Shown here: in pieces, positions 17,472 to 26,949 of the stretch | Numbering within the stretch: the first letter of the stretch is position 1 | Layout of the letters: each line of letters begins with the position of its first letter | Assembly: GCA_007751475.1 (NCBI GenBank) | Contig: CP036434.1 | Coordinates: 4,097,524-4,161,523, forward strand | From: Saltatorellus ferox | GTDB taxonomy: Bacteria; Planctomycetota; UBA1135; GCA-002686595 | Reading direction: 5' to 3' | Length of the DNA: 64,000 bases | Position numbers and translations under genes: made by a program | The notes under the pieces: generated by a model | The model's database searches: none | Told to the model about the DNA's origin: nothing | What the model saw: only the letters and a program-made list of their open reading frames with translations

Positions 17472-18274
17472 GTCGCCTCCGCCGAAATCGGATCCGAACT
17501 CATTCGATGCACGACCAGGGCCAGCGCGACGGCGGCCAGACTGTAGATCGCAAGCCCGGTCGCCGGATGCACCCACTCGGGCACCCCACCCCGCAGAATC
17601 AGGATTCCGGACTCGAGGTAGAAGAGGCTAGCCGTGCGAAGAACGTTGGCCGCCATCACCATGAGAAGCGTCCAGCCGGCCGCCAGCAGCGTCCGTCGAT
17701 TGTCGAGCCGGTGCATGAGCGCCAGCGAGAACACGAGCAGGAAGCCGGTCCACAGGAAGCGAACCCCGCTACAGGGCGCGTCCACCCAGAGGAGACCACC
17801 CGCCCACTCGAGACAGGTTCCCGAGCGCGTGACCGCGATGCCACCGGCGCGGAGCAGCGGGGCGGTGAGTTCCGCGACGAGCGCGCGCAGGGGATAGCTG
17901 AGTTCGTACTGCAGGAGCGGCAGAGCCGGCAGGGCGAGGAGCCCCAGCCCGAGGATGGCCACGAAGGCGCTCCAGCCGACGAAGAGCGCGCAAACCGTCG
18001 AGGCGAGGCCCAGGACAGCGAAGGGCGCGGTCGCTCCGGTCGGCAGCCAGAGCGCGCTGAGCGCGTACAGAGCCATGAAGGCGCCGGGAAGCCTGAGGGC
18101 GCGTGGCAACGGGCGCGCGCCCTCGCCGCGTGCGCCCGCGAAGAGCACCAGAAGCCCGACGGCAATCGGCGCCAGCTCGACGAGACTCGACGTCCAGTAG
18201 AGCCGCTTTGCATACCATCCAGCGAGCGGCCAGAGCGCGACCAGCTGCAGCCCAAGAACGTGCCAGCGGTTCAC
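17456..18274 (-). CDS. Exosortase/archaeosortase family protein
   Basis: A 272-residue polytopic membrane protein (about seven to eight helices) of the exosortase family, the membrane transpeptidase-like enzymes that recognise PEP-CTERM-type tails. The catalytic triad is in the expected order: Cys168 in DAPCSGVRFLW, Arg213 in ANVLRTASLFYLESG, and His236 in VPEWVHPATGLAIY. Its start overlaps the stop of the upstream VIT protein by ATGA, and that protein carries a matching C-terminal signal. That is the hallmark of a dedicated one-target exosortase. No other gene in the window ends in such a tail, so the VIT protein is its only visible substrate. Confidence 0.93.
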   Translation of the reverse strand: MNRWHVLGLQLVALWPLAGWYAKRLYWTSSLVELAPIAVGLLVLFAGARGEGARPLPRALRLPGAFMALYALSALWLPTGATAPFAVLGLASTVCALFVGWSAFVAILGLGLLALPALPLLQYELSYPLRALVAELTAPLLRAGGIAVTRSGTCLEWAGGLLWVDAPCSGVRFLWTGFLLVFSLALMHRLDNRRTLLAAGWTLLMVMAANVLRTASLFYLESGILILRGGVPEWVHPATGLAIYSLAAVALALVVHRMSSDPISAEATCAAS

Positions 18275-20970
18275 GCGACCCCACCCCGCATCCTACGACG
18301 CCGCGCGAGGAACGACCCGAGGGCGACCACGGCCGCCAGCAGGACGATCAGGACGAGCTCCGGCTCCGGCAAGATCGGAACGGTCGCCCCGTCCACGGCC
18401 TCGAGACCGGCACGCCTGTACTGCGCTTCGTTCTCGAGCACGACGGCGCCCGTCACCGAGGTGACCAGCTGCTGCTCCACCGCCAGAGCCACCGCCGCTT
18501 TCCGCGCTGCTTTTCCGCGCTCGGACGCGAGACGCTCGACCTCGCCCGCCGCCCAGAGACGCGCGACGTGCTGCGATGCGTGCGGCTCGTCCGGGGGTTC
18601 CGCTGCGGCATCGAGCGGCGCGCGGTGGATCACGAATCGCTCCCCTCCGGCCACCCAGGCCTGAAGCAGGTCCGACAGATCCTGGGCCCAGGAGCCCATC
18701 CGAGGCGCAGCGAGCAGCGCACCTCGCTCGGCGAGTTCCCGCGCAATCACGTTGGGCCCCGGAGCGATCTGCATGTCGAAGAGAACTCGCCGGTCACCGG
18801 ACCGATCCGCGTATTGCATCAAGGCATCGGTGGCCTGGAGGCGAACGGGCTGCGGGCCGTGAATCCACAGCACGCGCGCTTCGTCATGCCCGGCTGCCAG
18901 GTCGAGCGCCGCCGTGAGAGCCGGCACGCCATCCCTTCCGCCCTCGAAGTCGAAGGACCGGATCGCGGCCTTGGCTCGATCCGCAGTGTCTTCGCTGACC
19001 CGGCCCAATGGAATCGCGGTTTCGACGGTCTCGGCGCAGAATAGCACCGCGCATTCCCTGCCGGCGGACAGTGTCCCGATCGCGTCCGCCAGCTCGGTTG
19101 CATGGGACGCCATCGCCTTCGATCCATCGATCACAAGGATGGTGCGTGAGGCGGAACCCATGGGCTCGCTTCGGATGATCTGTTCAACGGCCTCCCTCCC
19201 TGCCACGGGCGTCCATACCCGCTGGATGTCGGCACCCCGCTCGACTCCCACGATCGCGTTCGAGTCACTCAATCGCCGGTCGTCGAGGCTCCCTCGCAGC
19301 GCATGGCGACCTGCGGCTGGCGGCTGCGGGATCAGTTCCGTGTCGCCCGGATCCAGTGCGTCATGGGCTTCGATCCAGACGGCATGCTCCACGTCTCCAG
19401 CGGCGAAGTTTCGCTCGACGAAACTCGGCAGTCGAAGGTGCCCGCGAGTGGCATTCGTCCCGGCCCCCGTGAGGCCAAGAGGTGCCGTGATGCCGATACG
19501 AATCTTCATCGGCTGCCCGCCCGGCAGCACGGGGAAGCACTGCATCAGGACGCGATCCGGGCCCGCTGTCGTCACGAGCACCGGGTCCTGCCGCTCTCGG
19601 ACCACCTCCTCGTACGCCTTGCGGACCTCGGATCGAGCCGCAAACGCGGCCTCCCTCTCTTCGCCGTCCACCCACAAGGTGAGACGGGAAACCACGCCGC
19701 CCGACGGTAGCGCCAGAACCGCACGCGCCTCGAGACTGTCGACGACGGATCGGTTCCTGAACGAAAGAGTCCACTCGGTGTAGGCGAGCGCTGCGTCGGC
19801 ATCGATCTGGGCGTCGATTCTCGAGGAGGCGAGTTCGAGCCCGCGCGAGCGCTGGCCGACCTGGTCGCCGCCGCGCTCGGGATCGCCTCCGATGAACGGC
19901 GCTGGGGCGGTCGACCACGGGCCATGGGACTCACCTGGTGGAGCCGAGGCATTGAAGGGCCGACCCGTGACCCTGTAGTAGATCTCTCGAGCGCCATCGG
20001 TCAGAACCGGGTCGCTCACGTCCAGCACGAGCGCCACCAGCCCGGTCGCGGACTGCGGCCCTCCATAGCAGCGGCCGAGGAGTTCATCCTCGCTGCCGAA
20101 GGTTCGGAGCCAGCGAATCCCTCGCTGACGGGTACTGGCCTCGGCGGAGGACGCCATGTGCAGACCGATGCTCGTCAGAGCACTCGGAGCATTGATCGCC
20201 GTGAGGAGGAGGATCCCGAGAAGGGCACCGGCCATCAGTCCTGGAACCGGACGAGGCGGCGTCTCTTCGCTTGGATCTGACGAACTCCGAGGCATGGCTC
20301 TTCCGAGCCGCTTGCGCATGCGAACGGTCGCCATCAGCCCGAAGAGTGGACTGAGCGGAAGGAGCCCGATGCCCCCGAAGACGACGCCTATCGCCGCCAG
20401 AGGGAGGAAAGGCAGGAATAGAAGAGCGTAGTAGCTGGTGACGACCAGCGCTGCCGCGTTGAGTGTCCCGAGATAGCGCCTCTTGACGCTTGCGGCCCTT
20501 GGGGACCGCTGCTGAACGAAGTAGAGCGCCATCGCGTTCGCGATCGGTACCAGGGCGATGGCGCCAGCATGCCCCCAGGTGGGGATCGGGTCGAAGAACT
20601 CCCGCGCGCACATGCGCGATCCCATCTCGATGAGCAGAGTCGCTGCAGGAAGCAGAACGCCAAAGAACGTGAGCCCGGTCACTCCACCCGCCCCAAGCGG
20701 CTGCGGACGCCACCCCACGAATTCCGTGTCCTTCTGCGCCTCCGGTCCGGCATGGGCGACAGGCCTGCCCATGCGCTCAAGCGCGCGGTCTACGTCCTCT
20801 CTCGTGACGACGGTGACGCCGGCCGCGTGAAGGTCGGCCTCGACGTGGTGCCTGATGTCTTCGGCGACCTCATCGGGATCCGCGCCCTCGTGGCCAGCTT
20901 CCGCAACGTCACCTCGGACGCGTTGACAGTACTCGTCGAGGGCCTTCTCTGCGCCTGCACTCCACTCCAT
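18271..20970 (-). CDS. VIT/VWA domain membrane protein with PEP-CTERM-like sorting tail
   Basis: An 899-residue protein. Residues 1-75 resemble the small helical prefix domain seen before some permeases (DPDEVAEDIRHHVEADL). About four to five membrane helices follow (90-270). A vault inter-alpha-trypsin (VIT) domain covers ~370-500 (AYTEWTLSFRNRSVVDSLEARAVL; VRKAYEEVVRERQDPVLV). A von Willebrand A-like domain at ~610-760 has a degenerate metal site (VIDGSKAM instead of DxSxS). The C terminus is a sorting signal: ILPEPE, a hydrophobic helix (LVLIVLLAAVVALGSFLA), then RRRR. ATG 20970 is preferred over the adjacent GTG because GAGGA lies 7 bases upstream. The stop overlaps the exosortase start. 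Inter-alpha-trypsin-like domains suggest protein binding at the surface. Confidence 0.88.
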   Translation of the reverse strand: MEWSAGAEKALDEYCQRVRGDVAEAGHEGADPDEVAEDIRHHVEADLHAAGVTVVTREDVDRALERMGRPVAHAGPEAQKDTEFVGWRPQPLGAGGVTGLTFFGVLLPAATLLIEMGSRMCAREFFDPIPTWGHAGAIALVPIANAMALYFVQQRSPRAASVKRRYLGTLNAAALVVTSYYALLFLPFLPLAAIGVVFGGIGLLPLSPLFGLMATVRMRKRLGRAMPRSSSDPSEETPPRPVPGLMAGALLGILLLTAINAPSALTSIGLHMASSAEASTRQRGIRWLRTFGSEDELLGRCYGGPQSATGLVALVLDVSDPVLTDGAREIYYRVTGRPFNASAPPGESHGPWSTAPAPFIGGDPERGGDQVGQRSRGLELASSRIDAQIDADAALAYTEWTLSFRNRSVVDSLEARAVLALPSGGVVSRLTLWVDGEEREAAFAARSEVRKAYEEVVRERQDPVLVTTAGPDRVLMQCFPVLPGGQPMKIRIGITAPLGLTGAGTNATRGHLRLPSFVERNFAAGDVEHAVWIEAHDALDPGDTELIPQPPAAGRHALRGSLDDRRLSDSNAIVGVERGADIQRVWTPVAGREAVEQIIRSEPMGSASRTILVIDGSKAMASHATELADAIGTLSAGRECAVLFCAETVETAIPLGRVSEDTADRAKAAIRSFDFEGGRDGVPALTAALDLAAGHDEARVLWIHGPQPVRLQATDALMQYADRSGDRRVLFDMQIAPGPNVIARELAERGALLAAPRMGSWAQDLSDLLQAWVAGGERFVIHRAPLDAAAEPPDEPHASQHVARLWAAGEVERLASERGKAARKAAVALAVEQQLVTSVTGAVVLENEAQYRRAGLEAVDGATVPILPEPELVLIVLLAAVVALGSFLARRRRMRGGVA

Positions 20971-21003
20971 CACTTCATCCTCTTCTATCAGGGCCGAATG
21001 GCG

Positions 21004-22398
21004 TCAGGGCACGCGTCGTGCGAGCCTCTCGACCCGCTTCTCCAGCGCCCCCAGCTGGCCCTTGGCCAGTCCCTTCCGGACGCCCAGCCGCTGCGCGCGC
21101 TCGGCCATCGCCAGCGCGTTCGTGAGGTCGCCGAGCGCGTGCTCCAGGAGCATCGACGCGCCCGCGAAGAGGTCCACCGCGATTCGATCGTCGCTGCATT
21201 CCTCCAGCGCCTCGCGGTAGGCCGCGCGCGCCTCGTCGCGGCGCGCCGCGCGGCGCAGGAGCTCTGCGCGCAGGAGCTGCATCCGCCGCCGGTCCATGCC
21301 CGTGGCCTCGCGCACCAGCGCTTCCTGAGCCCAGCGCAGCCGCTCCTCCGGCGTCGTCGCGGTCTCCGCCAGCGCAGCGGCTCGCCGGCAGGTGGGGCCC
21401 GCCAGAGCGCTGCCGCAGCGCCGCTCCTCCGCCACCGCTCGGCCGAGGAACGCGCTGAGCGTGACGAGCGAGAGCACATCCTCGTGGTTGTGCAGGAACA
21501 CGCCCTCCAGCCGGTGCGGTCGCTCGGCGAGATAGTCGAACCACGCGGCGGGCGCGAGGCTTCCCGGCAGGTCCTTGGCCCGCCGAAAACCGAGAAGCTC
21601 GCGCTCCATCGTCTGGAGCTTCGCGTTCGGGTAGGCGCCGTGGGTCAGCCTGCGGAACGGATGATAGAGGTCGAGGTGCGGACGCCCCTCGAACGGCGGC
21701 TCGACGCCCGCGATCTTCATCTTGTCCTCCAGCCGGTGCCGATCGAACGACTTGCCGAAGAACGACACGACCGAGTCCCCCATCCGGATGCGATCGGCGA
21801 CCTCGGCGAGCATCGCGCGCTCCTCCCCCGGGTGACGCAGGAAACTCTGCCAGGAGACGTAGGTGTCCCCCTCGAACCAGCCGAGTCCGACCATGTAGAC
21901 GTAGACACCCGCGCCGCCCGATAGCCCGCTCGTTTCCGTATCGAGGAACACCGCGCGTCGGAGATCGATCTCGCCCAGCGCCTCGTCGCGCGCGAGGCGC
22001 GCGATCGCCGCAGGATCCGCCGCATCGATCTCGTCGAGGTCCCACTCCCCGTGGCGATAGCCCGGCTCGATCCGCGTCTCACGAACCGCGAACTCCCCCT
22101 CCGCACGCTGGATCACCCGAAGCTCCGCCGGATCTCCGACGGTGGTGTCCCAGCTGTCCGCGATGCGCTGGAGCTCCGACGTCATCGGCACGCCGCCTCC
22201 CGTGTGCGGTATCCCTTGAAGCTCCTTGCGGCGCGAAAGGCGCGCGCCGACCCACGCGGGTAGCGACTTCGCGCGCTCCGTGGCAGCGGGTGCGGCCTCC
22301 ACCTGCGGAAGCTCTTGGGCTACGGCCTTCCCCTGCGCCTCGACGGCCCCGTCGCGGCGAAGCCTCGCCAGCTTCGATTTGAATGCGTCCTTCGCCAT
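21004..22398 (-). CDS. mrfB: DEDD 3'-5' exonuclease of the MrfB (YprB) family
   Basis: A 464-residue protein with a ribonuclease H-like exonuclease domain and a C-terminal TPR-like helical region. Catalytic motifs are visible: FLDTETSGLSGGAG (Asp, Glu), FFGKSFDRHRLEDK (Asp) and FLHNHEDVLSL (His, Asp). It lies 9 bp downstream of the mrfA helicase. In Bacillus subtilis MrfA and MrfB (YprA, YprB) act together in a UvrA-independent repair route for mitomycin C adducts; the same gene pair and order here supports that function. The ATG at 22398 has GAGGA a few bases upstream. The C-terminal repeats (EERLRWAQEALVREATG onward) may mediate contact with the helicase. Confidence 0.88.
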   Translation of the reverse strand: MAKDAFKSKLARLRRDGAVEAQGKAVAQELPQVEAAPAATERAKSLPAWVGARLSRRKELQGIPHTGGGVPMTSELQRIADSWDTTVGDPAELRVIQRAEGEFAVRETRIEPGYRHGEWDLDEIDAADPAAIARLARDEALGEIDLRRAVFLDTETSGLSGGAGVYVYMVGLGWFEGDTYVSWQSFLRHPGEERAMLAEVADRIRMGDSVVSFFGKSFDRHRLEDKMKIAGVEPPFEGRPHLDLYHPFRRLTHGAYPNAKLQTMERELLGFRRAKDLPGSLAPAAWFDYLAERPHRLEGVFLHNHEDVLSLVTLSAFLGRAVAEERRCGSALAGPTCRRAAALAETATTPEERLRWAQEALVREATGMDRRRMQLLRAELLRRAARRDEARAAYREALEECSDDRIAVDLFAGASMLLEHALGDLTNALAMAERAQRLGVRKGLAKGQLGALEKRVERLARRVP

Positions 22399-22407
22399 CG
22401 TTCCTCG

Positions 22408-25059
22408 CTACAACCCCTCGGTCGCCATCCCCCTGGGAAGAGGACCGAACTCGGCCTCGGAGGTTTCGTACAAAGCGTCGTCTTCGAAGCCCTCCCCGGA
22501 ATCCGCTGCTTCAGGATCCGCTGGTTCGGGAGCAGGGCCCGCGCCGAGGTGCTCCAGCAGGCGCGTCACGATCTCCTTCCCCAGCGGCCCGACCTCGGCC
22601 ACCGGCCCGACGCACGCGGGACAGCCGATCTCACAGGAGCAGCGCGACACCACGTCGAGCGCCGCCGTGAACATCGACCGGTGGGCCGCGAACAGCAGCT
22701 CGCCGAGGCCGACGCCGCCCTGGACCTTGTCGTAGAGGAAGATCGTCGGCTGGCCGAAGTGCGGCGACTTGATCTGCGACGAAAGCCCGAGATCCGACGG
22801 CTGGCACCGGATGAAGAGCGGCGCGACGCGGCGCATCAGCTCACCCAGCGCACGCCAGGCCGACCCGCGCTCGCCGCCCGCGAGCCCGATGTCGTCAGCG
22901 GCCTCCTCCGACATCGTCAGGATGAACGCCTCGGTGTCGAGTTCCTCCGGCGGCAGCTGGATGTCCCCCGAGCCGACGTTCTCGCGCGTGTAGAAACGGA
23001 TCTTCTTGTAGAGCGTCGCCACGGTCGTGACGTGCACCTCGCCGCGCCAGGCGCTGTGGTCGTCGCCCGCGGCGGGCTGGCCGTCCGGATCCACGACGCC
23101 CAGGGCGGCCCGCGAACGGCGCAGGCGATCCTCCAAACGCAGCACGCGCACCTCGGTGTCGGTCTGCGCGTCGGTGTAGTAGTCCGACTCGACCTCGCGG
23201 ACGTAGGCGCGGCGGTTCTTGTAGTCGAAGCGCTCGACGCGCCACGTCACCCCCTGGACCTGGTAGATCGCGCCCTCATGCACCGTCGTGATCGACGACT
23301 CGCGATCGGTCTCGCCGATCGCGCGTTCGGTCCCTGCCTCCAGGATCAGCACGTTGTCGATGTCGCCGCCCGCGAGCGAAACGTCCTGGGCCGGGTACGA
23401 ATCCGCCATCCAGTACCACGTGTTCTGGCGACGGTGCAGGAAGCCCGACTCGTCGCTCAGGTAGTCGAGGATCTCCGGAACGTGCGGCGCGAGACCGAAC
23501 TCGGGCTCGTTCGCGAGCTGGTCCTCCCCGTCGCCGTACTCACCGTCGCCCCCCTCTTCCGCGTGGAAAGGCAGCTCGAACGCCGCGCACTTCACGTGCT
23601 CCGAGAGCAGCACGAGGTTGTCAGGATCGACGCCCAGTTTTTCCCGCGGCGCTTCGAACAGGTACTCGGGGTGGTGCACGAGGAACTGGTCCACCGGCTC
23701 GGAGCGCGCGATCTGGATCACGAGGCTCGGCTTGCCGCGGCGTCCCACGCGGCCCGCGCGCTGCCAGAAGCTCGCCTGACTCCCCGGGTAGCCCACCAGC
23801 ACCGCGACGTCGAGCGCCCCGATGTCGACGCCGAGCTCCAGCGCGTTCGTGGAGACGACGACCTTGATCTGACCGTTCTTCAGCCCGGTCTCGATCTCGC
23901 GTCGCATGTCCGGGAGGTACCCGCCGCGGTAGCCGCGGATCTCCGACGGCTTCAGCCCGAGCCGCTTCGCGTTCTCCTTGAGGTAGCGCGTGAGCACCTC
24001 GACGGCCGTGCGCCTGCCGCAGAAGAAGATGCTCTGGTGACTGGGTCCGACGACCTCTTTGGCGAGTTCCCGCGCCTCCTCCAGCGCGTTCGCCCGCAGG
24101 CCCGCGATCGAGTTCACGATCTCCGGCTCGTACACGCCGAAGATCCGCTTGCCCGAAGGCGACGCGTCCTCGTCGATGACGGTGAACGGTCGACCGAAGA
24201 GCCGCTCCGCGTGAGCCCGCGGATCCGCGATCGTCGCGGACGAGGCCAGGAACTTCGGGTTCGCGCCGTAGTGGCGCGCTATGCGCAGCAGGCGCCGCAG
24301 AACGTTCGCGACGCTGGACCCGAAGACGCCCGACAGCGTATGCACCTCGTCGACCACGACGTAGCGCAGGTCGCGGAACAGCTCGGCCCACTTCGCGTGG
24401 TTCGGCAGGATCCCCTGGTGCAGCATGTACGGATTCGTCAGCACCATGTGCCCACGATCGCGCAGCGTCCGGCGCACCGCGGGCGGCGTGTCGCCGTCGT
24501 AGGTGAACGCGTGCCAGTCGCCGGCGCCCGACTCGGGGAAGCGCTCGACCAGCTCCTCGACGAGGGCGGTCAGACCGACCGTTTGATCCTGGCTCAGGGC
24601 CTTCGTCGGATACAGAAACAGCGCGCGCGCGCTCCCGCCCGACTCCAAGAGCGACTGGATCACCGGCGCGGTGTAGCAGACGGTCTTGCCGCTGGCCGTG
24701 GGCGTCGCGACCAGCACGTCCTCGCCGCGGAGCGCCGCGTCGATGGCCTGGGCCTGATGGGCGTAGGGCTCCAGGATGCCGCGCGACTGGAAGACCTCGA
24801 CGAGGCGCGGATCGAGCCGCGCGGGCCAGGCCTCGGTACGGCCGGGCCGCGCGGGAGCCTCGCGCCAGTGCACGAGTCGCTGCTTCCAGGGGACTTCGGT
24901 CTGCAGCCGCTTCGCGATCGCCTCGACGCCGCGGGCCCGGCCGCGCGCCCGGCGCTCGCCGCCCGCCCGCACGGAGGCGGCTTCCCAGCTGCTTCCTTCC
25001 GCCTGGCTGCTTCCCTCAGGCGGGTCGCCGCCCCGCGTCACGTGCTCACCGTCGTCCAT
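22408..25059 (-). CDS. mrfA: DEAD/DEAH-box helicase with DUF1998 domain, MrfA (YprA) family
   Basis: An 883-residue DNA helicase. Motifs in order: Q-like PYAHQAQAID, Walker A ATPTASGKT (Lys ~125), YPTKALSQDQ, DEVH box VVVDEVHTLSG (~237), SSATIAD, motif V STNALELGVDIG, and motif VI QRAGRVGRRG (~433-442). The C-terminal DUF1998-like part has the zinc-binding Cys cluster CSCEIGCPACV near residue 805. These features and the mrfB neighbour identify the MrfA DNA-repair helicase. I prefer ATG 25059 (MDDGEHVTRGG, with an AGGGGGGG tract 4-5 bases upstream); the frame is open to 25152, but that stretch looks like untranslated leader. It starts 111 bp after the DUF4340 gene. Confidence 0.92.
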   Translation of the reverse strand: MDDGEHVTRGGDPPEGSSQAEGSSWEAASVRAGGERRARGRARGVEAIAKRLQTEVPWKQRLVHWREAPARPGRTEAWPARLDPRLVEVFQSRGILEPYAHQAQAIDAALRGEDVLVATPTASGKTVCYTAPVIQSLLESGGSARALFLYPTKALSQDQTVGLTALVEELVERFPESGAGDWHAFTYDGDTPPAVRRTLRDRGHMVLTNPYMLHQGILPNHAKWAELFRDLRYVVVDEVHTLSGVFGSSVANVLRRLLRIARHYGANPKFLASSATIADPRAHAERLFGRPFTVIDEDASPSGKRIFGVYEPEIVNSIAGLRANALEEARELAKEVVGPSHQSIFFCGRRTAVEVLTRYLKENAKRLGLKPSEIRGYRGGYLPDMRREIETGLKNGQIKVVVSTNALELGVDIGALDVAVLVGYPGSQASFWQRAGRVGRRGKPSLVIQIARSEPVDQFLVHHPEYLFEAPREKLGVDPDNLVLLSEHVKCAAFELPFHAEEGGDGEYGDGEDQLANEPEFGLAPHVPEILDYLSDESGFLHRRQNTWYWMADSYPAQDVSLAGGDIDNVLILEAGTERAIGETDRESSITTVHEGAIYQVQGVTWRVERFDYKNRRAYVREVESDYYTDAQTDTEVRVLRLEDRLRRSRAALGVVDPDGQPAAGDDHSAWRGEVHVTTVATLYKKIRFYTRENVGSGDIQLPPEELDTEAFILTMSEEAADDIGLAGGERGSAWRALGELMRRVAPLFIRCQPSDLGLSSQIKSPHFGQPTIFLYDKVQGGVGLGELLFAAHRSMFTAALDVVSRCSCEIGCPACVGPVAEVGPLGKEIVTRLLEHLGAGPAPEPADPEAADSGEGFEDDALYETSEAEFGPLPRGMATEGL

Positions 25060-25170
25060 CGCTGCCCCCCCTACCACGCTCCCGAACCCGAGCCGCCACG
25101 GCGGCGGCTCTCTGTTAGGGAGATGATAGGGACTGGCCGCCGCCGAATCCACGGCTGAGGCAGAGGGAGA

Positions 25171-26949
25171 TCACTCCCGATCCGGCTTCGCGTCCATGAT
25201 CGCCATGAGATCCGCGTGGAGCTGCTGGCGCTTCAGCGCGCCCCGGAGCGCTCCCATGATCACCTGGGCCTCCCCCGAAGGCGTGACGCCGATCTGCGCC
25301 TCGGAGTCGTTGCCGCTCGAGTCGGTGAACCGAATCGTCACCAGGTCGCTCAGCGACTCGCGCTCACCCTCCGGAACGTGACGACTCACCTTCAGGAAGA
25401 GCAGGTGATCGAGCACCGGGTCCAGCTCACGCGCGGGAACCTGGGCGTCCACGGGCTGCCAATCATCCTTGGGGCTGCGGCGGAACCTGCGGTCCTTGCC
25501 GTCACGCTCGATCACGAGCGCGTTCATCTGGATGTTCTGAAGTTCCCAGAGCTGTCGATCGAGGTAGTGGTCCAGCGGCCGGTCGATCCACTCCAGCACC
25601 TCGGGCGCCAGCGAGCCGACGATCGTGTCGCCCTCGCGCAGGAAGGGAGCGACCTCGGTGCCCTGGGGCGTCTTCACGACGTCGCCCACGTAGCCCCCCT
25701 GGCGCACGTCCGTTCGCGGCTGCACCCAGAGCCCCCGCAGCGCCCTTCCTCCCGGGAAGAACTCGGTCACGGGGAGATCACGGAAGTAGCGCAGCACCTC
25801 GGCCTTCTCCGTCTCGACGAGCAGATCGGTCATCACGTTCGAGTCGGCGGGCAGCTCGATCGAATACTCGTCGAAATCCTTCGGCCGCTCGGCCACCGTC
25901 CAATCGTCGCCGATCTTGGTAAAGCGCAGATCGCCGGCTTCGCGTGAGATCCACACGTGCATGACCTCCGCGCGCGGCACGCGAACGAAGGCACCCTCGA
26001 AGAAGACCTCCACGGGCTCCCGAAAGCGCTGGGCCGTGTCGAACTCAATCTCGAAGACGTTGGCCATGCCGTCGCGCTGGGCGTACACACGGTTCTGATC
26101 CGCCGCCAGGTGGATCGACTGCTCAGAGCCCCCGTTCGACGTCAGCTTGATCGTGACCCAGGGCTGGTCGAGGTTGTACTTCGAGAGGTCGACATCGGGC
26201 CGATCGCTGACGAAGCGCTTGGCCTGGGCCGAACAGAGGAAGCGGGACCAGAGCGTCAGAAGCGTCGGATCACCCTGCACGCGATACGGTTTGTGGATGC
26301 GCCAGCCGTACCCTTCGGGTCGCGCGAGGAAGTCGAGCGACTCACCCGCGCCCTGGTCGTACCACCCACCGATCCGTTCGACCTGCGCCACGGAGTTGGG
26401 GTCCAGGGTGAAGAGCCGCTTCGAGCGGAAGTCCGCGGAGGTGAGCGAGAAGAGCGTCTCCAGGTTGCGTGCCGTACGCAGCGTCTCCCCGTCGCGCCGC
26501 ACGTACACCCGCATCCCGTCGAGGTCGAGGGCGCCGACCTCGATGCGCGTGCGACGTTCCTCCCCGTTCTCCAGCGTCTCGATCGTCTCCAGGAAGCCCC
26601 TGGGCGGCGAGAATGACGGAGCCGCCTCGGCCATCAGCTGCTCGGGAACGATCGAGGCACCGTTGCGCTGGATGATCTGGAAGATCTTGTCCATCAGGCC
26701 AGGCTCCGCAGGCCACGCGACCGGCTCCGTGAGGAACCAGCGCCCGCCTCCGTCCCGTTCGAAGCGCATGTGCCGCGTCGACTTGATGTCTTCCAGTCGA
26801 ATCGCGGACACGCGCCGGAGCTCGACGCCCTGGAACAGCTGCGTGGCCTCGACCACCTGGTTCTCGGTCTCGCGCTCGGTTTGGCGGTACGCGAGAAAGG
26901 CGAGCACGCCGACGACGACGGCGAGGATCAGTGGGGTGAGTCGACTCAT
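25171..26949 (-). CDS. DUF4340 domain-containing membrane-anchored protein
   Basis: A 592-residue protein with one N-terminal membrane anchor (LILAVVVGVLAFLAY) and a large external beta-rich region. The opening (ELRRVSAIRLEDIKSTRHMRFER...GRWFLTEPVAWPAEPGLMDKI) has the DUF4340 pattern, in which repeated domains begin with v--I-l---g-----l-r---W-l--P. DUF4340 proteins typically lie just downstream of GldG-like components of an ABC-2 transporter, exactly as here. The start overlaps the GldG-like stop by ATGA. Function is unknown; an accessory of the transporter at the cell envelope is likely. Confidence 0.85.
   Translation of the reverse strand: MSRLTPLILAVVVGVLAFLAYRQTERETENQVVEATQLFQGVELRRVSAIRLEDIKSTRHMRFERDGGGRWFLTEPVAWPAEPGLMDKIFQIIQRNGASIVPEQLMAEAAPSFSPPRGFLETIETLENGEERRTRIEVGALDLDGMRVYVRRDGETLRTARNLETLFSLTSADFRSKRLFTLDPNSVAQVERIGGWYDQGAGESLDFLARPEGYGWRIHKPYRVQGDPTLLTLWSRFLCSAQAKRFVSDRPDVDLSKYNLDQPWVTIKLTSNGGSEQSIHLAADQNRVYAQRDGMANVFEIEFDTAQRFREPVEVFFEGAFVRVPRAEVMHVWISREAGDLRFTKIGDDWTVAERPKDFDEYSIELPADSNVMTDLLVETEKAEVLRYFRDLPVTEFFPGGRALRGLWVQPRTDVRQGGYVGDVVKTPQGTEVAPFLREGDTIVGSLAPEVLEWIDRPLDHYLDRQLWELQNIQMNALVIERDGKDRRFRRSPKDDWQPVDAQVPARELDPVLDHLLFLKVSRHVPEGERESLSDLVTIRFTDSSGNDSEAQIGVTPSGEAQVIMGALRGALKRQQLHADLMAIMDAKPDRE

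Noticed and set aside
22315..25158. Long open frame on the plus strand opposite mrfA
   Set aside because: The minus strand encodes a complete helicase with all motifs. The antisense translation is compositionally biased and without domains.
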